From Candidatus Saccharimonadota bacterium (GTDB lineage Bacteria > Patescibacteriota > Saccharimonadia > CAILAD01 > BJGX01): DNA of 7,787 nt. The notes beneath the pieces are model-generated. The model saw only the letters and a program-made list of their open reading frames with translations. It was not told the DNA's origin and did no database searches. Made by a program: the position numbers and the translations under genes. Each line of letters begins with the position of its first letter. The stretch's first letter is position 1. The stretch lies in assembly GCA_013816445.1 (NCBI GenBank), contig JACDEK010000040.1:1-7787 (forward strand), written 5' to 3'. Positions 1-6,373 of the stretch are shown piece by piece.

Positions 1-571
1 CATGAAGATAGGTGCCTATAGCGTTTTTCTCTATTACTCCTTCATAATTTGATGTTTTTGTATTGCCATAGCCCTTGATCACCCTGCCAAGCGGGCTTGC
101 TCCGTGCAAGAGCTCTGTTTCTCCACTATGGTTCTCAAAACCAACCATTTCACCAAAGATATCATTTGATATTACTATATTGCCGATCATTCTATATTCT
201 GTTGCTTTTGTTACAACATTAAATAATCCTATACCTGGTATTTCATTGCCTTCAGCCGTAATAAAGTACTTACCAAATAGTTGGTAAGCCCCACATATTG
301 TTAAGATCGGTACATCCCTCATTAAGTGATCGTGCAAGACTGATGATTTTGTTTGCAAGTCTTTCGCTACAGCAATTTGCCCTTTATCTTGACCACCTCC
401 CATAAATATAAGGTCGTAATCTAAACTAAGTTTATTACCAATTGAACTGGTGTGATATTCAAAACTAACCTTTCTCCACTCCATTCTATTGGTTAAGGAA
501 ATAATATTACCAAAATCACCATAGATATTCATTCTATCTGGATATAAGTGCAAAATTTTGATTGGCTTCAT
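1..571 (-). CDS. gatD: GatD, glutamine amidotransferase subunit of lipid II amidotransferase (3' part outside window)
   Basis: GatD is the glutaminase partner of MurT. It releases ammonia from glutamine and passes it to MurT, which amidates the D-Glu of the lipid II stem peptide to D-isoglutamine in the cytoplasm. I translated 190 codons from the ATG at 571. The class I amidotransferase-like fold shows GGGQD at 58-62, the nucleophile in TICGAYQLFG with Cys93, the IGN segment with Arg127, GFENH at about 144-148, and GTYLH ending in His190. These match Cys94, Arg128 and His189 of Staphylococcus aureus GatD, offset by one residue. The window ends directly after the His190 codon, so only the C-terminal part (about 50 residues in relatives) is missing. 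The start overlaps the murT stop (ATGA). A GAAGGA ribosome site lies 9 nt upstream, inside murT. Family assignment is very secure. Confidence 0.95.
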   Translation of the reverse strand, partial: MKPIKILHLYPDRMNIYGDFGNIISLTNRMEWRKVSFEYHTSSIGNKLSLDYDLIFMGGGQDKGQIAVAKDLQTKSSVLHDHLMRDVPILTICGAYQLFGKYFITAEGNEIPGIGLFNVVTKATEYRMIGNIVISNDIFGEMVGFENHSGETELLHGASPLGRVIKGYGNTKTSNYEGVIEKNAIGTYLH

Positions 572-1950
572 TCTGACATTTCCTTCACTTGATTATTACC
601 CTGCCCTGCAATTAACTCACGTAGTGACAACATTGCTGTATACGTTGGTAACACATAGCCCGTTTCAGATGTCTTAAGTTCGTAAGTAAACAATCTGAGA
701 GCTTTTTTAAGGTCTGGCTCGATATTCAAGCTAGCCACATCAAAACCTGCATATTTTAATCTTAATGCCATATCATAAGCACGTGTACCACTAACAACTA
801 TTTTTCCTGAATATGACTTAATATCTTCTAGTGCACTATCCCACAGCCAAGAAACATCTCTCCCATCTGCGATATTGTCATTAATGCAGATTAATACTGG
901 GTTAGTTTGTGGCTTTTGCTTGAGAAAAGTCTGTATTATCTGATTAAAACCCGTTGGGTTCTTAATGAGAAGCAACTGAAGGGATTTTTTATTGTATTGC
1001 AGTACTTCACCTCTACCAAAAGCTGCTTCAGTATGAGTAAATGAATCACTAATCAAGTCATAATTCACACCAACACTACTTAATACCGTTAATGCAGCCA
1101 AACAGTTATAGATATTGTATAGCCCTGGCTGTGATAAATCTAATGAAAACGTTTCTGTTGATGTTTTTACATCAAATTTTGATGACTGACTGCTCATTTT
1201 GCGCATTTTAGTTAAATCAAAGTCAGGTTTTGGGCGTGAGTAGTCTGAGTTTTTTGAGGTATAAATGCCAATATGCCCAAAGTATCGTTGTAAATAATGC
1301 AACTTTTCACCGTTTACGTTTGTAAATACACTATCGGCTGTATGGTCATTCTCAATTGTTTCACCCGAATAGTCTGAAATGCCAAAATATAATGTTGGAT
1401 TACTAGCTGATCGTCCTAAGCTGGCTACTAGCGGATCATCTGCATTTAATGCTAGAGTAGTTTGAAGTTTTTTGAATGTTTCTGAAAATTTCTTTGCTAT
1501 TGAGTCTAGTTCACCATATCTATCAAGCTGATCTCTAAATAGATTTGTAACTACAATCATCTTTGGCTGTAGTTCGTTACAGACAATCGGTATATAGGCT
1601 TCATCTACTTCAAATATAGCCATATCAGCCGTACAATACCCTTTTGTATTTGAATGTGCCAGTATGGTTGCAATAATACCCCTTCTAAGATTAGAGCCTG
1701 CCGTATTACGTATAAACGATATATCAGACATTGCTAGGCAGTCACCAATCATTTTACTCGTAGTGGTCTTACCGTTTGTGCCAGTTACTACAATTATGCC
1801 TTTAGGAAAATTATCCTTCACTAGCTTAGAAAGCAAGTCAGGGTCAATCTTTTCTGCAAGCAGACCAGGTAAAGCAGTGCCCTGCTTACGAAAAAATTTT
1901 CCGCCGGCCTTAATAAGCTTTGCAGATGTAATAGCTAGTGTTTTTCTCAT
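568..1950 (-). CDS. murT: MurT, Mur-ligase-like subunit of lipid II isoglutaminyl synthase
   Basis: MurT is the ATP-dependent Mur-ligase-like subunit that activates the D-Glu carboxylate of lipid II and joins it to ammonia supplied by GatD. The 460-residue product has the expected length. Visible in order: the N-terminal segment with a GGKF-type turn (16-20), P-loop TGTNGKTTT (56-64), FEVDEA (113-118), the MurT signature NLFRDQLDRYGELD (136-149), NADDP (169-173), FGRGE (311-315), KNPTGFNQ (330-337), ADGRDVSWLWD (361-371, the GatD-contacting region), SGTRAYDMALRLKYAG (387-402), and PTYTAML (435-441). The insert that is a four-Cys zinc ribbon in S. aureus MurT is kept in length, but Thr210, Asn213, Ser232 and Ser235 stand where Cys would be. 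There is no ribosome site; a putative extended -10 box 6 nt before the ATG suggests a leaderless transcript. It overlaps gatD by 4 nt and follows miaA by 24 nt. Confidence 0.95.
   Translation of the reverse strand: MRKTLAITSAKLIKAGGKFFRKQGTALPGLLAEKIDPDLLSKLVKDNFPKGIIVVTGTNGKTTTSKMIGDCLAMSDISFIRNTAGSNLRRGIIATILAHSNTKGYCTADMAIFEVDEAYIPIVCNELQPKMIVVTNLFRDQLDRYGELDSIAKKFSETFKKLQTTLALNADDPLVASLGRSASNPTLYFGISDYSGETIENDHTADSVFTNVNGEKLHYLQRYFGHIGIYTSKNSDYSRPKPDFDLTKMRKMSSQSSKFDVKTSTETFSLDLSQPGLYNIYNCLAALTVLSSVGVNYDLISDSFTHTEAAFGRGEVLQYNKKSLQLLLIKNPTGFNQIIQTFLKQKPQTNPVLICINDNIADGRDVSWLWDSALEDIKSYSGKIVVSGTRAYDMALRLKYAGFDVASLNIEPDLKKALRLFTYELKTSETGYVLPTYTAMLSLRELIAGQGNNQVKEMSE
581..586 (-). promoter_or_regulatory. 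Shine-Dalgarno site of gatD inside the end of murT
   Basis: GAAGGA lies 9 nt before the gatD ATG and within the last codons of murT. Together with the ATGA stop/start overlap it indicates translational coupling, which suits two subunits of one enzyme complex. Confidence 0.7.
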
Positions 1951-1956
1951 AGATAT

Positions 1957-1965
1957 ATTGTATCA
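1957..1965 (-). promoter_or_regulatory. Putative extended -10 promoter of murT-gatD, leaderless start
   Basis: TGATACAAT (TGn plus -10 TACAAT at 1957-1962) lies in the 24-nt gap between miaA and murT. Transcription would start about 7 nt downstream, at the A of the murT ATG (1950). There is no recognisable -35 and no Shine-Dalgarno. This is an inference from spacing and sequence. Confidence 0.45.
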
Positions 1966-1974
1966 GAGCTACAG

Positions 1975-2844
1975 CTACTTAGCCTCTAAATATTCCGATA
2001 TATACTGTACAGCCTCGTTTTCACTCTTTATCCAGTTAATGGATGTATTACGCTTAAACCATGTAAGTTGCTTACGGGCCAATTGCCAAGTAGCTGAATT
2101 TATAGTTAGTTCCAAATCTTCTTTATCAAGCTTTTTATCAAGATAATCGATAATTTCTGAGTAGCCAGTTGTATGAGACAGTATGTCAGTATCGCCAAAT
2201 CTAGTTCTCAAATCTTCTACTTCTTGTATAAAGTTTTTGCTCAACATTGAATTTGTTCTTTTTGCTATATTTTGCTTTAATACAGCCTTATTTAAATCAA
2301 GCCCTAGTACTAGTGAATCAATTTTGGCACGTAACCTGTCTTCGTCTTTGCTAGGCCCTTTACTAATTAATTGCTCGACTCGACGGCGATTTTTATTATC
2401 AATCTGCCCAAACTCTATCGGATATTTTTTTGCTGCCAGCAACCGTAGCTCAGCCAAAGACATAGCCTCCAACTCTCCCTTTTGGAGACTATCCATATCA
2501 TCACGAAAGCCGTAGTTAAATATAACCGAATCAATATACATCCCACTACCTCCAACCAGAAAAGGCACCTTACCTCTCGATTGAATATCATTAATTGCTG
2601 ACTGGGCTGCCTCTTTAAACTGTGCGGCACTAAACGGCTTATCTGGGGTGGTTATATCTAAGAGATGATGAGGTATTTCATTCCTCTCTTGAATTGTTGG
2701 CTTTGCCGTACCAATATTCATGCCTGTGTAAATTGTTCTAGAATCAGCGCAAATAATCTCCCCATTAAATTTTTGGGCAAGACCCACCGCCATGTCTGTC
2801 TTGCCAGATGCTGTTGGCCCCAGTATTACAACTAATTTTTTCAC
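1975..2844 (-). CDS. miaA: MiaA, tRNA dimethylallyltransferase
   Basis: MiaA transfers a dimethylallyl group from DMAPP to N6 of A37 in tRNAs that read codons starting with U, stabilising codon-anticodon pairing. The 289-residue product is slightly shorter than usual for the family (about 300-315). Motifs in order: P-loop GPTASGKT (9-16), DSRTIYTGMNIGTAKPT (34-50), PHHLLDI (58-64), PFLVGGSGMYI (94-104, usually GGTGLY), KNRRRVEQL (151-159), GLDLNKAVLKQNIAKRT (181-197), GYSEII (227-232), and the C-terminal QLARKQLTWFKRN (254-266). The start is GTG, with a weak AGGT ribosome site 8 nt upstream that overlaps the thrS stop codon. Only 9 nt separate it from thrS, so the two are almost certainly co-transcribed and would share thrS leader control. 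Confidence 0.96.
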   Translation of the reverse strand: MKKLVVILGPTASGKTDMAVGLAQKFNGEIICADSRTIYTGMNIGTAKPTIQERNEIPHHLLDITTPDKPFSAAQFKEAAQSAINDIQSRGKVPFLVGGSGMYIDSVIFNYGFRDDMDSLQKGELEAMSLAELRLLAAKKYPIEFGQIDNKNRRRVEQLISKGPSKDEDRLRAKIDSLVLGLDLNKAVLKQNIAKRTNSMLSKNFIQEVEDLRTRFGDTDILSHTTGYSEIIDYLDKKLDKEDLELTINSATWQLARKQLTWFKRNTSINWIKSENEAVQYISEYLEAK

Positions 2845-2853
2845 ACTTTTTAC

Positions 2854-4665
2854 CTACAGAGATCTATTTTTTACATTTTTAACAAGTGTTGATATAAATA
2901 CATCAACTTCTTGTGACCCCAGGTCGCCTTCACCATATTTACGCACTGCAATAGTATTAGAATCTTGTTCTTTTTCGCCAACTACAAGAGTATATGGCAC
3001 TTTAAACATCTCGGAATTACGTATACGTTTACCAAGTGATTCATTTGAATCATCAATCTTTACTCGCAGACCCTGCTCTTTAAGTTTTGCCCTTACCTCA
3101 TACCCGTAGTCATTAAACTTTTCTGACACCGGAATAATACGTACTTGTTCTGGAGCTAGCCACAACGGAAATGCTCCTGCAAAATGTTCTATTAAGATCA
3201 TAATAAACCGCTCAAATGAACCAAATACTGCCCTATGAATCATTACGGGATTATCCTCATTTCCTTTTGAATCAATATATACTAAACCGAATCTCTTTGG
3301 TGTTGCAAAGTCTAGCTGAATTGTTGCCAGCTGAGTTTCTCTACCTAAGGCGTCCTTGAACATAAAATCTAGTTTTGGACCATACAAGGCAGCTTCACCT
3401 TCCATTCGTTTAGCATCAAGCTTTTGCTCACTTGCGACTTCTTGTAGCATTTTTTCAGATTCATTCCAGTCTGAGTCATCTCCAATATATTTCTCTGGTG
3501 TCTTTGGATCTCGTACAGATAAAGATACCCAATGATTTCCCCACAAACCTAGAGAAGAGTAAAAACCTATAATAATCTCTACGATCATCTCTACCTCAGA
3601 CTTTATTTGATCAACTGTACAAAAGGTATGGCCGTCATCTACGGTAAATCCCCGAGTACGTTGAAGGCCCCCAATCTCTCCTGGCTTTTCGTCACGATAC
3701 TGCATTGTTTGCTCAACATATCGAATAGGTAAATCTCGATAGCTTCTTGGACGAGAGGCATATATCTGAGTATGATGCGGGCAATTAACTGGCTTTAATA
3801 TAAACTCTTGCTTGTAGTGACTCTGTACTCGAAATAATTCATCATCAAACTTTTCTGCATGACCAGATGTCTGATAAAGCTCAATTTTTGCTAGATGAGG
3901 TATCGATACTTGCTGCATATCATACTTTGAGCCCAATTCTTTCAGCACTAGCTTTAGCTCTTCAATCAAAACTGTACCTCTTGGTGTATACATTGGTAAC
4001 CCAGACCCTACTAGCTCTGAAAAAGTGAAGAGATCGAGTTCTTTACCAAGTTTTCTATGATCTCGCTTCTCTGCCTCAACAAGCATTTCTTTATATTTCT
4101 CTAAATCTAATTCTGTTGTAAAAGCTACACCATATATACGTTGCATTTGAGGGTTATTTTCGTTACCTCTCCAGTAAGCCCCTGATACTTTGAGTAAATC
4201 AAAGGCCTTTAGATTAATCTCGGAGGTATTTTTAACATGGGGGCCACGGCATAAATCTACAAAATCACCAGTTCTATACACTGTTACTGTAGTTAATGTC
4301 TCTGCGTCCCCAACTAAATCAATATCTCCACTGTCTGCCACTGCAGTTGTACCTTTTTCTTTCAGGTCTTTTAATAGCTCTACCTTGAAATCTTGCTTAT
4401 GTATAGTAAAATACTCAATAGCTTTATCTATGGGCCACTCTTCTTGTACAAAATCAAGTTTTTGGCTGATCATTTTTTGCATCTCTTTACGTATTTTTGA
4501 GAGATCACCAAGCTCTACGGGGCTTTCTAAGACCATATCATAATAAAATCCGTTCTCTACCACCGGCCCAACCCCAAACTGAGCTTCTGGGCACCTCTTT
4601 TGCATGACTGCAGCAAGTATGTGAGCTAAGCTATGACGAATTTTATGTAAACTATCTTCTTTCAT
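2854..4665 (-). CDS. thrS: ThrRS, threonyl-tRNA synthetase without TGS domain
   Basis: This class II synthetase charges tRNA-Thr with threonine. I place the start at ATG 4665 (603 residues) because AGGAG stands 7 nt upstream. The in-frame ATG at 4698 would add 11 residues but lies within the leader's paired segment and has no ribosome site. The protein starts directly at the editing domain: HSLAH with His11/His15, then LCRGPH with Cys139/His143, the four-residue editing-site set. The catalytic core follows: zinc ligands Cys295 (VNCPHH), His346 (DDGH) and His477 (MIHRAVFGSFERF), motif 2 at about 335-348 (RTRGFTVDDGHTFC). The anticodon-binding domain runs from about 505 to the end (VRIIPVSEKF, GKRIRN, YTLVVGEKE). 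The N-terminal TGS (N1) domain of the 642-residue E. coli enzyme is absent. It heads an operon with miaA and is preceded by a likely T-box riboswitch. Confidence 0.97.
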   Translation of the reverse strand: MKEDSLHKIRHSLAHILAAVMQKRCPEAQFGVGPVVENGFYYDMVLESPVELGDLSKIRKEMQKMISQKLDFVQEEWPIDKAIEYFTIHKQDFKVELLKDLKEKGTTAVADSGDIDLVGDAETLTTVTVYRTGDFVDLCRGPHVKNTSEINLKAFDLLKVSGAYWRGNENNPQMQRIYGVAFTTELDLEKYKEMLVEAEKRDHRKLGKELDLFTFSELVGSGLPMYTPRGTVLIEELKLVLKELGSKYDMQQVSIPHLAKIELYQTSGHAEKFDDELFRVQSHYKQEFILKPVNCPHHTQIYASRPRSYRDLPIRYVEQTMQYRDEKPGEIGGLQRTRGFTVDDGHTFCTVDQIKSEVEMIVEIIIGFYSSLGLWGNHWVSLSVRDPKTPEKYIGDDSDWNESEKMLQEVASEQKLDAKRMEGEAALYGPKLDFMFKDALGRETQLATIQLDFATPKRFGLVYIDSKGNEDNPVMIHRAVFGSFERFIMILIEHFAGAFPLWLAPEQVRIIPVSEKFNDYGYEVRAKLKEQGLRVKIDDSNESLGKRIRNSEMFKVPYTLVVGEKEQDSNTIAVRKYGEGDLGSQEVDVFISTLVKNVKNRSL

Positions 4666-4672
4666 ATTTTTT

Positions 4673-4677
4673 CTCCT
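4673..4677 (-). promoter_or_regulatory. Shine-Dalgarno site deciding the thrS start
   Basis: AGGAG is 7 nt upstream of the ATG at 4665 and is the best ribosome site in the window. It selects the shorter 603-residue product. I see no strong complement (CUCCU) in the leader, so direct sequestration of this site is not obvious; UUCC at 4727-4730 could pair with GGAG using one G-U pair. Confidence 0.85.
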
Positions 4678-4691
4678 ATTTTTTATAATAA

Positions 4692-4758
4692 AAACCACCT
4701 ATTATGCTCGGTTCCAAAATTTCTTTGGAAGGTTCCACCGAGCTTATCCTGGTGGTTT
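4692..4758 (-). terminator. Candidate expression-platform helix enclosing the antiterminator, followed by U-rich tract
   Basis: AAACCACC (4758-4751) can pair with GGTGGTTT (4699-4692), 8 bp, followed by TTATT. The helix encloses the T-box hairpin. CCACC (4755-4751) can alternatively pair with GGTGG (4739-4735), which would destroy the tRNA-binding bulge and the lower antiterminator helix. The two partners compete for the same CCACC, but which state terminates transcription cannot be decided by eye. Confidence 0.4.
4706..4743 (-). promoter_or_regulatory. T-box antiterminator-type hairpin with UGGAACC bulge
   Basis: GCTCGG (4743-4738) pairs with CCGAGC (4711-4706). TTCCAAA (4730-4724) pairs with TTTGGAA (4718-4712) around a GAAAT loop. 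Between the helices only the 5' strand carries a seven-nucleotide bulge, TGGAACC (4737-4731). Helix, seven-nucleotide UGGNACC bulge, helix is the defining T-box antiterminator architecture, and the bulge sequence is identical to the commonly studied UGGAACC version. Confidence 0.82.
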
Positions 4759-4799
4759 ATACGGATCTCTCTTGTGTATATGTACGCCATATACCTGCG

Positions 4800-4836
4800 G
4801 GGCTTCAGCGAGTAGTGAATTCGCCTACTTTCACCC
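4800..4836 (-). promoter_or_regulatory. T-box short Stem I with ACU specifier in the terminal loop
   Basis: Predicted fold: GGG (4836-4834) with CCC (4802-4800) at the base; an internal loop in which AGTA (4829-4826) faces GAA (4806-4804), the loop E/S-turn pair typical of T-box Stem I; then GCGA (4824-4821) with TCGC (4811-4808), and a nine-nucleotide loop ATTCACTAC that contains ACT at 4816-4814. ACU is a threonine codon. Competing helices exist (GTGAA/TTCAC and AGTAG/CTACT), so this fold is a hypothesis. Confidence 0.5.
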
Positions 4837-4851
4837 TATTTAACTACAACT

Positions 4852-4947
<96 letters not shown>

Positions 4948-4991
4948 GAATATTTTAGATCAAGTACTATCTACCTTAATCCAACCTGGAA

Positions 4992-5020
4992 ATTATATCC
5001 TGAATTTGATTGTTTTGCAA
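4992..5020 (-). promoter_or_regulatory. Promoter of tRNA-Val
   Basis: TTGCAA (5015-5020), a 17-nt spacer and a perfect TATAAT (4992-4997) give the strongest promoter in the window. Transcription would begin near 4985, leaving a 5' precursor leader of about 38 nt before the tRNA. Confidence 0.8.
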
Positions 5021-5042
5021 TAAATTTAAGTATTTTATATTA

Positions 5043-5061
5043 AGTTGTAATAAATACAACT
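5043..5061. repeat. Short inverted repeat downstream of dinB
   Basis: AGTTGTA and TACAACT form a 7-bp stem around a 5-nt loop, 17 nt after the dinB stop. The stem is AT-rich and no U-run follows on either strand, so it is at best a weak terminator for dinB. Confidence 0.35.
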
Positions 5062-5078
5062 ATATTTGTAACATTAAC

Positions 5079-6338
5079 CTAATTTTGTTCAGTCTCCCTC
5101 AGCAAGTCACCAGCAAAACCAACCCTGTTAAGACTATAAGATTGTTCAAATAAAGTGCTACCCCTAGATGCTATCGGGCTACTAAACTGAGTTTCTACCT
5201 TATCAAAGGCCTTAGATACCTTATCATCGCTATTTTGATAGGCAATTGATTCAAACTGCAGCTGCCACACATCAGTCAAACAGTAGAGGGTGAGAGAAAT
5301 TTTCTTAACAGCTGAATTATTATTTAGTTTTTTTAACAACATTATTGAATAACTGATTATTGATTCATTATCATCAAATGCATGTAGCTTTTCTATCTTA
5401 TTATGCCAACTTATTTGGTCTTCAAAATATAATGAAATATGTATGGCTTGTGCCCTAAGTGTTTTATATCTAAGTCTTTTACCAAGTGTTTCACATATTT
5501 TAATTATAAACGTTGTAATTTCTTTTATACCTGACGGCCTATATTCACCCATTGTGACCTGATGGCCGAGTGATTTTTGAGGCTTAATAGTAAACATATC
5601 TACTTCAAAACCACGCATCCTTAAGTACCATTTGTGACCATTAATACCGAAGTGTGTGCCAAGTGTCTGCCACGAAGACATATATAAATCTAATGGAGTA
5701 TATATTCCTTGATAAGAAAATTGCTTAGCCATTCTATTACCCACACCTGTTAAGTCAGTCAAGCTAAGACCATAATAAAAACTCGGTATATCATTCACTA
5801 AAGTTAGGCACGTAAACCCTTTTGGCTTATGGCTACTTGCTGCGAGTTTGGCTAGCCATACATTAGTAGCGATACCTACAGAACAACATATATGTTCATT
5901 ATATTTTTTAAACAAACTAGCTTTTATTTCTTTTACTAAAGCAAAAACTGACTCTCTGCTTTGAGCATATGACGGAACTTTTAGATAAGCTTCATCAATT
6001 CCCTTAGGTTGTACTAAGCAAATAGTGTTATGTAAAATAGTCATAAACTCACGATGTACGGCCCGATAAGAGTCTGGGCTACCCTCTACAATCTGTATAC
6101 CTGGACACAACTCTAGTGCCCTACCTACCTTTGTGCCTGTGTGTACACCTCTAGCTTTGGCATCATATGAAGCTGCAATAATACTGGCACCAAAACTCGC
6201 ACCAGATGCTACTCCAACAGGTTTGCCGCGAAGTTTAGGGTGATAAAATTGTTCTACGGATGCAAAATACGAATCCATATCGATATAGATAGTCGAATAG
6301 TCTTGTGGTTTTTGTGACAATATAGCTTCTGGCCGCAT
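5079..6338 (-). CDS. dinB: Y-family DNA polymerase, DinB/Pol IV-like
   Basis: This is a translesion DNA polymerase that copies past damaged template bases with low fidelity. The 419-residue product shows the palm/fingers core: YIDMDSYFASVEQ (18-30) with metal ligand Asp20 and steric-gate Phe25; PVGVASG (40-46); IAASYDAKARGV (54-65); the second catalytic pair Asp115-Glu116 in GIDEAYL; and CSVGIATNVWLAKLAA (152-167) with KPKGF (171-175). The thumb helix-hairpin-helix is near LTGVGNRMAKQF (196-207), and a little-finger domain follows from about 255. The usual Ser before IDEA is Gly113. QLQF (359-362) might be a sliding-clamp contact, but this is uncertain. The start has no ribosome site; an extended -10 box 6 nt before the ATG points to a leaderless mRNA. 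It stands alone between terminator 6414-6447 and the tRNA-Val promoter. UmuC-type naming is a possible alternative. Confidence 0.9.
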   Translation of the reverse strand: MRPEAILSQKPQDYSTIYIDMDSYFASVEQFYHPKLRGKPVGVASGASFGASIIAASYDAKARGVHTGTKVGRALELCPGIQIVEGSPDSYRAVHREFMTILHNTICLVQPKGIDEAYLKVPSYAQSRESVFALVKEIKASLFKKYNEHICCSVGIATNVWLAKLAASSHKPKGFTCLTLVNDIPSFYYGLSLTDLTGVGNRMAKQFSYQGIYTPLDLYMSSWQTLGTHFGINGHKWYLRMRGFEVDMFTIKPQKSLGHQVTMGEYRPSGIKEITTFIIKICETLGKRLRYKTLRAQAIHISLYFEDQISWHNKIEKLHAFDDNESIISYSIMLLKKLNNNSAVKKISLTLYCLTDVWQLQFESIAYQNSDDKVSKAFDKVETQFSSPIASRGSTLFEQSYSLNRVGFAGDLLRETEQN

Positions 6339-6344
6339 ACCAAT

Positions 6345-6373
6345 ATACTAACAAAGTATATCTATAAATACAA
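6345..6373 (-). promoter_or_regulatory. Putative promoter of dinB, leaderless start
   Basis: TTGTAT (6368-6373), a 17-nt spacer and extended -10 TGTTAGTAT (TAGTAT at 6345-6350) place the start on the A of the dinB ATG (6338). A second box, TATACT, lies 11 nt further upstream and would give a short leader instead. No Shine-Dalgarno precedes dinB. Confidence 0.5.

Larger units (their letters stand above)
4692..4845 (-). promoter_or_regulatory. Probable tRNA-Thr-sensing T-box riboswitch in the thrS leader
   Basis: The leader starts near 4845. It holds a first hairpin (4836-4800), a second hairpin (GTATATG/CATATAC at 4794-4776, loop GCGTA), a linker, and a T-box-type antiterminator hairpin (4743-4706) before the thrS ribosome site. 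In T-box RNAs a specifier codon pairs with the tRNA anticodon and a UGGN bulge pairs with the uncharged NCCA end, which turns on the downstream gene. Here the bulge UGGAACC, the placement before an aminoacyl-tRNA synthetase gene, and an ACU (Thr) codon in the first hairpin loop all fit. The first domain is far shorter than the classic Stem I and resembles the ultrashort form known from actinobacterial ileS leaders. UGGA would pair best with a tRNA ending U73-CCA. The switching mechanism (termination or translation) is unresolved. Confidence 0.78.

Noticed and set aside
568..571. UGA recoded as Gly (code 25, Gracilibacteria-type)
   Set aside because: UGA ends murT exactly at the gatD start and ends the WecA-like gene where family C-termini end; no gene here contains in-frame UGA.
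1664..2146. Plus-strand open frames, e.g. 75-287, 1664-2146, 2183-2515, 2792-3109, 4190-4543, and the minus-strand frame 2415-2630
   Set aside because: All lie over well-supported minus-strand genes (gatD, murT, miaA, thrS), have no recognisable motifs or ribosome sites, and read as antisense or out-of-frame shadows.
4666..4698. Longer thrS start at ATG 4698 (11 extra residues)
   Set aside because: The ATG lies in the leader's GGTGG segment and has no ribosome site, while AGGAG precedes ATG 4665 at ideal distance; the extra residues (MVFIIKNRRKN) match no ThrRS domain.
4706..4743. The thrS leader hairpin as a plain intrinsic terminator of tRNA-Val
   Set aside because: The GCTCGG/CCGAGC stem is not followed by a U-run, and the seven-nucleotide UGGAACC bulge is unexplained by a simple terminator but is diagnostic of a T-box.
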